This document shows, in pieces, positions 1-5,309 of a DNA stretch of 17,571 nt (positions within the stretch are counted from its first letter, which is position 1; each line of letters begins with the position of its first letter). The position numbers and the translations under genes are program-made. Location: the NCBI GenBank assembly GCA_905214175.1, contig CAJMLD010000013.1, forward strand, positions 1-17,571, given 5' to 3'. The notes beneath the pieces are model-generated. The model saw only the letters and a list, made by a program, of their open reading frames with translations. It was not told the DNA's origin and did no database searches. This DNA is from an uncultured bacterium. GTDB lineage: Bacteria > Actinomycetota > Coriobacteriia > Coriobacteriales > Atopobiaceae.

Positions 1-184
1 GCAGCAAGTGCGTACGTAGACGCTGCTGCGGCGCCGTTTTGGCGCCACAGGGCTCGTTCCCGCAGCGACCGCGTACGAAACCCTCGCTATGGCGCCTCCC
101 GGGCGCCACAAGGGCTGTTTTGGCAGCAAGTACGTACGAAACCCCTGCTGCGGCGCCGTTTTTCTTCGGAGGGTGCGTTTTCAA
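1..184. repeat. Three tandem ~61-bp double-hairpin repeats
   Basis: Three imperfect copies start near positions 1, 61 and 123. Each has a first hairpin with a loop around CGTACG (GCAGCA pairing with TGCTGC in copies 1 and 3; AGCGA pairing with TCGCT in copy 2). A GC-rich second hairpin follows (GGCGCC-GTTTT-GGCGCC in copy 1, GGCGCC-TCCCG-GGCGCC in copy 2, degenerate in copy 3). The first stem of copy 2 differs on both arms yet still pairs, which suggests selection on structure. The array may continue to the left of the window. The remaining bases to 309 show one further hairpin (186-192 with 200-206, containing a G-T wobble) and no convincing gene. Function unknown. Confidence 0.7.
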
Positions 185-309
185 CTGTGGGAAAATTGCT
201 CCCGCAACGACAGTGCGCACCCGAACCGCGACAATCTCTGTATCGCGTGTAATTTCGTGTACATCCTGGTTAAACGTAGCGTTGCGACTCTCGCTCACCC
301 CTCGCGTCC

Positions 310-1155
310 CTAGCAGTTCCCCACGTGAACGTGCGGCAGGTACTCTCGTGCAACGTCGGCGAGGCGCATCACGGTTGCCACCGGCGTGGGTTGGGCGTCC
401 GTCATGTGCCAGCGCGGGAAGAATCGCGTGACGTGCAGCACGATTTTCTCGCTCACACTGGCAAGCCATGCTGCCTCCTTGCGCATGGCGTCTTCGGAGT
501 CGCTTATGCCGGGTACCGCGAGCGTGGTTACCTCAAGGTGGCACGTCTCGCTTGTCCCCAGCACCGCTATGGTGTGCCGCACCTCTTCAAGGCTGCCGCC
601 CAGGTCGCGGTACCCTTCTGCCGAGAAGCACTTGAGGTCGATGTTGGCGGCATCCACAAACGGCGCCAGCGCTTCGATCACCTGTGCGCTGGCGCACCCG
701 TTGGATACCAGCACGTTGGCAAGCCCCGCCTTATGCGCCAGCATCGAGCAGTCACGCACGTACTCCCAGCCAACCAGCGGCTCGTTGTAGGTGTACGCAA
801 TGCCAATGACGCCCGAATCGCGCTCGGCGCAGTCCAACGCAAGGTCGACCAGCTCTTGCGGTGATACCTCGCGCCAGCGTAGGCCACCGGCGCCCTCCTG
901 CGAGATCTCGAAATTCTGGCAGAAGGGGCAGCGCATGTTGCAGCCATAACTCCCCACCGAGAGCACGTGCGAGCCAGGATGCCATTCTGCCAGCGGTTTC
1001 TTCTCGACGGGATCGATTGCCACCGAGGTGAGCCTGCCGTAGTTCTCGGCCACGATGCGCCCCTCGCGGCAGGTGCGCGCTCGGCAGAACCCCGTGCCTC
1101 CCTCGGGAATCACGCAGTGGCGCCAGCAGACGTCGCATGTTGCGCTGCTGCTCAC
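310..1155 (-). CDS. amrS: AmmeMemoRadiSam system radical SAM enzyme
   Basis: A 281-residue radical SAM protein. The cluster motif CxxxCxxC is C72-NMR-C76-PF-C79, followed by QN as in pyruvate-formate-lyase-activase-like enzymes. The N-terminus has an extra Cys group (C7, C10, C14, C24, C29) of the CxxC...GxxGxC type seen in the AmmeMemoRadiSam branch, which could hold a second metal. It should use a [4Fe-4S] cluster and S-adenosylmethionine to start radical chemistry; the substrate of this family is not established. The start is a GTG whose last two bases overlap the TGA stop of the upstream Memo-AMMECR1 fusion (GTGA, 1152-1155), so the two are almost certainly translationally coupled. Stop is TAG at 310-312. 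No clear intrinsic terminator was seen after it. Family assignment is strong because all three AmmeMemoRadiSam domains are adjacent. Confidence 0.93.
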   Translation of the reverse strand: MSSSATCDVCWRHCVIPEGGTGFCRARTCREGRIVAENYGRLTSVAIDPVEKKPLAEWHPGSHVLSVGSYGCNMRCPFCQNFEISQEGAGGLRWREVSPQELVDLALDCAERDSGVIGIAYTYNEPLVGWEYVRDCSMLAHKAGLANVLVSNGCASAQVIEALAPFVDAANIDLKCFSAEGYRDLGGSLEEVRHTIAVLGTSETCHLEVTTLAVPGISDSEDAMRKEAAWLASVSEKIVLHVTRFFPRWHMTDAQPTPVATVMRLADVAREYLPHVHVGNC

Positions 1156-2555
1156 GTGTGCCTCACGACCTCGAAGCGCTCAAGCGTGCAGTCATCGCGC
1201 TGCAAGTCGATGTGGCCCTTACCGGCGGCAATGCGCAGCTGCTCGGCGATGGTGTCCACGCCGTCGAGGTCGGGCAGGAGAAGCCCGCGCCGGCCATCCG
1301 CACAGCTCACAATAACGCCGTAACGCTTGGGGTCCAGCTGGTCCGCAGACTCCACAGGTTCCGGCGCGCTCAGCACGTCCACGTCGTAAACAAGCTCGTC
1401 CAGCTCGCCTGCCGTGACCGGCGGGAAGCGCGGGTCGTGCCGCCCGGCAGAGATGGCGTTCGCGCAGATCTCCTCGGCAAGGCTGCTTTTTGTTGGCGCT
1501 ATCGTGCCAATGCAACCGCGCAGCTCGCCGTCCTTCTTGAGCGAGACAAACGCGCCGGCGCGGGTCGAGAGCAACTCGGCGGGCAGGTTGGGTTTCTCGT
1601 CCGGTGTAACGCGCCGCCGCTCGCGGACGTACGTCTCGAGCGAGAAACGCGCCAGCGAGACGTACGGATCCTCCGACGCCCTGCGGCGCGCGAGGTCTGC
1701 CTTGTGAAATGCCTCGTACTGGTCGAGAAGTGCGCGGCTCTCGTCTGCGCCCTCCTCGCCCACGGGCGTGAAAGCCGCCACGCCATAGCCCACGCCAAAG
1801 GGGCCCTCGTAGGAGAGAAGCTCGGACTTGATGGCGGTGCGGTCGAGCGCGCCTGCCATGATCTGGAAGCTGCGCAGCCCGCATTCGGCGGCGCGCTCTG
1901 CAAAGCCGCGATTCATCGTGAGAAGGGGCAGCAGGTCTCCGGTCGAGAAGGCATGCGTGACCTTCTCGTCAAACTCCGGCCCCTCGGGCGCGAAGCCGTA
2001 TGGACCACTTTGGAGCAGCTTGTGCGAGAGGTCGCCGGAGGCCACGTAGACAACGCGCCGGCCAAGCTCGCGCGCGGTGCGCTGGACCAGCATGCCCATA
2101 CGGTAGTGGTCCTCGGGCGAGAGGCCCGAGATTCCCATGCGCACCACCTGGAAGTCCTTGGTGTGACGCTGGATGAAGTGGAGCGGAATCATGGTGCCGT
2201 GGTCAAGCGTAGGGTCGCGCTCGCCCTCGCAGCCGGCAGAGAGACCCTCCTGCGCGCACGCGTGCGCCAGAGCGCGAACAAACTCCTGGTCATAGACGGC
2301 CTCGTAGCGGGCCTGTGGCGCTCCGAACATGGAGAAGCCGCCCTGGGCGCCGCGTCCGGGGGAGACGTGGATGTAGTCCGCGTACATCATGGCGTGGGGG
2401 CTCGAGATCACCACGGTGTCTGGCGCAAGCTCGGCAACACGGCGTCCCACCTCGTCGTATGCGGCGATGGTGGAGGTAATCTTCTCCTTGCCGGAGCCCA
2501 CGCCCGGGATGATGAGGGGTGGATGCGGTACGGCGAATGCGGCAACAATGCTCAT
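1152..2555 (-). CDS. amrB/amrA: Fused Memo-like (protein B) and AMMECR1 (protein A) protein
   Basis: A 467-residue two-domain protein. Residues 1 to about 265 are a Memo/LigB-like (class III extradiol dioxygenase fold) domain. It has VPHPP with H11, SSPH with H54, DHG at 118-120 and SGDLSH at 173-178; these His and Asp residues sit where the family places its metal or active site. After a charged linker, residues from about 297 are an AMMECR1 domain with the hallmark LRGCIGT (345-351, C348) and HDPRFPP (373-379). In many bacteria and archaea these are two separate proteins beside a radical SAM enzyme; here they are one chain. The start is ATG at 2553-2555 behind a strong AAGGAGGT site at 2561-2569. 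It overlaps amrS by 4 bp. The biochemical role of the system is unknown; the fusion suggests the two domains work as a fixed pair with AmrS. Confidence 0.93.
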   Translation of the reverse strand: MSIVAAFAVPHPPLIIPGVGSGKEKITSTIAAYDEVGRRVAELAPDTVVISSPHAMMYADYIHVSPGRGAQGGFSMFGAPQARYEAVYDQEFVRALAHACAQEGLSAGCEGERDPTLDHGTMIPLHFIQRHTKDFQVVRMGISGLSPEDHYRMGMLVQRTARELGRRVVYVASGDLSHKLLQSGPYGFAPEGPEFDEKVTHAFSTGDLLPLLTMNRGFAERAAECGLRSFQIMAGALDRTAIKSELLSYEGPFGVGYGVAAFTPVGEEGADESRALLDQYEAFHKADLARRRASEDPYVSLARFSLETYVRERRRVTPDEKPNLPAELLSTRAGAFVSLKKDGELRGCIGTIAPTKSSLAEEICANAISAGRHDPRFPPVTAGELDELVYDVDVLSAPEPVESADQLDPKRYGVIVSCADGRRGLLLPDLDGVDTIAEQLRIAAGKGHIDLQRDDCTLERFEVVRHT

Positions 2556-2683
2556 GGCAGGACCTCCTTGGTCGCTACCAGAGTCAATACCCGTTGGGGC
2601 GGGGGACGATCACCGGTTTCGGTGTCCGGCGGAGTGGATAGCCAGGGCGTGGCTGCAATCCCGGATGCCGCGCGCCTCTCGTC

Positions 2684-3277
2684 CTAGCGCTTGCCCTTTT
2701 TGGGCTCGTGGTCGAGAAGGAAACGAACGAGCGCCTGGTAGCGGCCCTCGCTCATGGGCGCGCGGGGAATGTAGACGCAACGCTTGTTGCCAAAGTCGGC
2801 AACGGTTGCCTCATCGCTGGAGCGGGAGTGCCTGAGCTCGGAGAGCGGGTACTCCACCACGCGGTCATCTGGCCCCTCCTCGACCACCTTGTCCTCGGTC
2901 ACCACGATGTGGTGGCGGTTGTCCTCGCCGACGAGGCCAAGCGTGCTCTTACGGGCGAGGAAGGTCGCAAAGCGGCTCCAGTTGGTGGTGATTGAGGAGG
3001 TGACCACGGCAATCACCAGCAAGATCATGGTGAGCGGGATGTTGTCGCCCATGGTTACCAGGGCCAGGATAAGCAGGGCAAGCGAGAGGATCGCGGCGCC
3101 GTTGAAGAGGTCCTTCATCCGGTCTGGCCCGTAGAGGTTTGCGGCGCGGGCGAGCTCGTACTCGTTCATGTCGTAGGTGAGAGAGAAGAGCGGCTTGCCG
3201 TACTTCTCGTCGAGCTTTGACTGACGAACGGCCTCCTCGGCCGCCTTACGAGCCTTTGCGCTGGGCTTCTTAGCCAT
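2684..3277 (-). CDS. YcxB-like two-helix membrane protein
   Basis: A 197-residue protein starting at ATG 3275-3277, behind AAGGAGGA at 3281-3288. The open frame runs far upstream, but only this start has a ribosome site and a sensible protein. Residues 1-28 are basic and charged. Two hydrophobic helices follow at about 58-76 and 80-98. Residues 120-197 form a soluble beta-rich tail (HHIVVTEDKVVEEG, then a Y/L/E-rich strand, then CVYIPRAPMSE and a closing helix). This plan of two helices followed by a PH-like tail ending in a 'hydrophobic-IPR' strand resembles the YcxB-like family, whose function is unknown. It lies 128 bp upstream of the Memo-AMMECR1 gene on the same strand and may share its transcript. 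The family call is from layout and motif feel, not a search. Confidence 0.75.
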   Translation of the reverse strand: MAKKPSAKARKAAEEAVRQSKLDEKYGKPLFSLTYDMNEYELARAANLYGPDRMKDLFNGAAILSLALLILALVTMGDNIPLTMILLVIAVVTSSITTNWSRFATFLARKSTLGLVGEDNRHHIVVTEDKVVEEGPDDRVVEYPLSELRHSRSSDEATVADFGNKRCVYIPRAPMSEGRYQALVRFLLDHEPKKGKR

Positions 3278-3533
3278 GGGTCCTCCTTGTTGCCATCGCA
3301 TACGTGCAGCATGGTAGCGCATCGGGGCGTCGTGAGGCTGCCGACGCGTAGGATGCCGCGAGGTCAGGGTTGTGGGGTAATTGTCGGCTGGCTGTGCTTC
3401 TCCGATGAAATGAACCGTTCGCGTCCGTGGCATGGTTGGGACGGGGCGATTGGGGAATGATAGAAATCGAGCAGAGGAGCGCGGCGTGACTGGCGTAGGC
3501 CTTGCGCTGCGACCTGCGTGAGCTTTAAACAGC

Positions 3534-3583
3534 TTGGCAGCTGCCAAAAGTGGGGGCCTTCGGATCTGATCAGTCCGTGGGCC
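3534..3583. promoter_or_regulatory. 14-bp palindrome and hairpin upstream of the SRP RNA
   Basis: TTGGCAGCTGCCAA at 3534-3547 is a perfect palindrome. Just after it is a hairpin: GGGCC (3554-3558) with GGCCC (3579-3583), and inside it CGGA (3561-3564) with TCCG (3574-3577). Both lie in the divergent region between the YcxB-like gene (minus) and the SRP RNA (plus), so they could be an operator or a relic. I see no gene in 3278-3670. Confidence 0.35.
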
Positions 3584-3637
3584 CTCGTCCATTTCGCCGA
3601 TGGTCGTCCCGCTTTGTCGCGTTTTCGTGGCGCGAGA

Positions 3638-3664
3638 GTGACAGGGCGCCTTCTTTGGTACAGT
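3638..3664 (+). promoter_or_regulatory. Candidate promoter of the SRP RNA
   Basis: GTGACA (3638-3643) and TACAGT (3659-3664) are separated by 15 bp, shorter than the usual 17. The -10 is followed six bases later by the first base of the SRP RNA stem at 3671. The same TACAGT hexamer is used by the metN promoter in this window. Confidence 0.5.
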
Positions 3665-3670
3665 GTTCTC

Positions 3671-3779
3671 CAGCGCGTTGGATGGGTGCGGGTGACGCAA
3701 CACCTCGAACCTGGTCAGGGCCGGGAGGCAGCAGCCATAAGGGGCCTCTGGCGGGCACCCGCTCCCATCGAGCGCGCTG
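3671..3779 (+). ncRNA. ffs: Small signal recognition particle RNA (4.5S)
   Basis: The apical Ffh-binding domain is unmistakable: GGTCAG at 3713-3718, a GCC-GGGA-GGC tetraloop stem at 3720-3729 (GGGA is a GNRA loop), then AGCAGCC at 3730-3736. The ends fold into one long rod: CAGCGCG (3671-3677) with CGCGCTG (3773-3779), GATGGG (3681-3686) with CCCATC (3764-3769), GCGGGTG (3688-3694) with CACCCGC (3756-3762). At about 109 nt with no Alu domain it is the short bacterial type. It partners Ffh to target membrane proteins co-translationally. Exact ends are inferred from the stem. Confidence 0.95.
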
Positions 3780-3788
3780 CTTTGATCT

Positions 3789-3830
3789 GCCCCACGGGTC
3801 GCGCTCGTCACGGCCAGCTGGGGCTTTTTT
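3789..3830 (+). terminator. Intrinsic terminator of the SRP RNA
   Basis: GCCCCA pairs with TGGGGC around a GC-rich interior and is followed directly by TTTTTT. It lies 10 nt after the SRP RNA stem and before the DedA gene, so most ffs transcription should stop here. Confidence 0.85.
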
Positions 3831-3872
3831 GTAGCCTGCTGCCTGTCATTCTCGCCTGAACTGGGAGCCTTC

Positions 3873-4532
3873 ATGGGATTCGTCGACTTCATTGCCAACC
3901 TGCTCCGCGACCCGCGGGCGGCCATTGCCGGCTGGATTGCGGCTGGCCCGGCAACCGCGTATGGCTTTGTGTTTCTCATCATCTTCATCGAGACGGGCGT
4001 GGTGTTCTTCCCGTTTCTGCCGGGTGACTCGCTGCTGTTTGCTTCCGGGTTCTTTGCGCAGGGCGGCGGGTTCAACATCTTTGCGCTTCTGGGCGTGGCG
4101 TGGGCCGCGGCCATTCTGGGCGACCAGTGCAACTTCATGATTGGGCACTTCTTTGGGACCAAGATTGTGGCCTCGGGCAAGGTCAAGGCCATGACGCCCG
4201 AGCGCATGGAGAAGAGCGAGAAGTTTCTGGAGAAGTGGGGTCACGTTGCCATCTTCCTGGGGCGCTTCTTTCCGTTTATCCGCACGTTCGTGCCGTTCAT
4301 TGCGGGTATGGGCGGCATGCACTGGCGCAACTTCGTGATCTTCAACGTGCTGGGCGGCATCACGTGGTCCACGCTGTTCACGCTCCTGGGGTACTTCTTC
4401 GGCGGCATCCCCGCCGTGCAGGAGCACTTTGAGCTGGTGGTTGTGGGCATTATCCTGGTGTCCGTGATCCCGGCTGTTGCGGGGGCCGTTCGCGCGCATA
4501 TGAACGCGAGGAGGGCGGCCGACGCGGAGTAG
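3873..4532 (+). CDS. DedA/SNARE-associated family membrane protein
   Basis: A 219-residue integral membrane protein with the DedA pattern. An acidic residue E40 sits in FIETG, followed by FPFLPGDSLL (D52) in a re-entrant-type segment. Later comes FLGRFFPFIRTFVPFIAG with R131, R137 and P141. In E. coli DedA proteins the equivalent Glu, Asp and two Arg are needed for function; members are linked to undecaprenyl-phosphate or lipid flipping and to membrane-potential-dependent transport. C-terminal helices lie at about 156-178 and 187-207. The start is ATG 3873 with a modest GGGAG site at 3862-3866; the first residues (MGFVDFIANLL) fit the family. It stands alone on the plus strand after the SRP RNA terminator. 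A 7-bp GC hairpin without a U-run lies at 4556-4576. Family certain, substrate not. Confidence 0.93.
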   Translation: MGFVDFIANLLRDPRAAIAGWIAAGPATAYGFVFLIIFIETGVVFFPFLPGDSLLFASGFFAQGGGFNIFALLGVAWAAAILGDQCNFMIGHFFGTKIVASGKVKAMTPERMEKSEKFLEKWGHVAIFLGRFFPFIRTFVPFIAGMGGMHWRNFVIFNVLGGITWSTLFTLLGYFFGGIPAVQEHFELVVVGIILVSVIPAVAGAVRAHMNARRAADAE

Positions 4533-4555
4533 CGTGGCTGCCAAGGAGGCGGATT

Positions 4556-4576
4556 GCGGGCGAGCTGTGCGCCCGC
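4556..4576. other. GC hairpin after the DedA gene
   Basis: GCGGGCG (4556-4562) pairs perfectly with CGCCCGC (4570-4576) over a 7-nt loop, 24 bp after the DedA stop. There is no U-run on either side, so it is not a standard terminator; it may slow or protect the transcript end. Confidence 0.4.
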
Positions 4577-4870
4577 ACCGACCTCGCCGCCCCTCGAATG
4601 CCGCCTCCACCGCCGGAGCTTCGCGCGACGCCTCCGCTGCCGGTCGGCGCCCTTGTGGTGCAGTTTGTGCCTTTTGAGGTGCATCTTGTGACGAGGGCCC
4701 GTTTGGCTGCCCGACCGGTTCTATTCTCAGGCTGCGCGGCACCTCTCCCACATATCACAGGCGCCGCCGCGGCATCCGGCTGTCTCCTCCCAATCCCTCC
4801 GGATGCATCCCGCGAGGGGCCTGGCCTTGCCGCTGGGCCCCATTTTCTTCTCAGGCCCGATGAAAGCAAC

Positions 4871-4933
4871 GACCGGGGGGTGTCTCCCGCACAACCGGGG
4901 AGTGACACCCGCACAGCGGGGGGTCTCCCGCAC
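4871..4933. repeat. 22-bp tandem repeat, three units
   Basis: Units at 4871-4892, 4893-4914 and 4915-4933 (22, 22 and 19 bp) share the pattern CCGGGG-(G/A)-GTG-CTCCC or ACACCC, then GCAC. GGGTGT (4878-4883) in unit 1 can pair with ACACCC (4905-4910) in unit 2. No open frame spans them sensibly. The surrounding 4577-4870 is GC-rich and I see no gene in it. Confidence 0.65.
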
Positions 4934-4997
4934 ACTTAGAGGGTATTTCTCGCCGATGGTGTCACCTGAACGACCACTTGCGCCAAATGGCAGATGC

Positions 4998-5141
4998 AGC
5001 GCCTTCGGGGCCGTACCGTATGTTCAGACGACAACCTCCCTATGCCGTCTTGCACCAACGTCCGGGACTCTCCCTCCCGTCTATCGGCCCGGACGCGCCT
5101 AAGCGAGCGGACCCTGGCCGCGTACCGGGGCCCGCTTTTTT
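4998..5141 (+). ncRNA. Candidate structured small RNA with C-rich loops
   Basis: Consecutive hairpins end in an intrinsic terminator. A short TTCG-capped stem lies near 5000-5012. AGACG (5026-5030) pairs with CGTCT (5046-5050). CGTCCGGG (5059-5066) pairs with CCCGGACG (5088-5095). The terminator is at 5107-5141. The loops of the second and third hairpins both carry CCTCCC, the complement of a Shine-Dalgarno core. No good open frame or clear promoter was found, so the 5' end is a guess. It could be a trans-acting sRNA or a leader ending before the GH3 gene. Confidence 0.45.
5107..5141 (+). terminator. Strong intrinsic terminator before the first GH3 gene
   Basis: An 11-position stem, GCGGACCCTGG with CCGGGGCCCGC (one mismatch, one wobble), closes a 7-nt loop and is followed by TTTTTT. 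No protein gene ends just upstream, so it must terminate a non-coding transcript or act as an attenuator. Confidence 0.75.
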
Positions 5142-5228
5142 CTCGAGCAAAGGCCGTGCGCCGCGCTACGCCGCTGCTGGGCAGCAACTGCAGTTTGCGA
5201 CGCGTTATTGACCGGATGCGACCCTCTT

Positions 5229-5257
5229 TTGTGCTGCACCCGCCTGCTGCCTACCCT
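5229..5257 (+). promoter_or_regulatory. Candidate promoter of the first GH3 gene
   Basis: TTGTGC (5229-5234), a 17-bp spacer and TACCCT (5252-5257) lie 52 bp upstream of the start codon. GGCCC-TC-GGGCC, or alternatively CCTC with GAGG, can form a small hairpin around 5271-5291 in the leader. Both hexamers are imperfect. Confidence 0.35.
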
Positions 5258-5309
5258 TATCGTCGAACAAGCGGCCCTCGGGCCGGAGGGAACGTTAGGG
5301 GAGTGGGGA

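Noticed and set aside
1..184. CRISPR array
   Set aside because: The repeats are imperfect and adjacent, with no unique spacers and no cas genes.
1137..2687. 516-residue plus-strand open frame
   Set aside because: It lies opposite the Memo-AMMECR1 gene, has low-complexity Arg/Ala/Val-rich composition and no recognisable motif; a high-GC shadow.
3278..3870. tRNA gene next to the SRP RNA
   Set aside because: No GTTCGAAT-type T arm or cloverleaf could be found on either strand.
3278..4207. N-terminal extension of the YcxB-like protein
   Set aside because: It would run through the SRP RNA and the DedA gene; the start at 3277 has a strong ribosome site.
4598..4939. 113-residue plus-strand open frame
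   Set aside because: Pro/Ala-rich, covers the tandem repeat, no ribosome site or motif.
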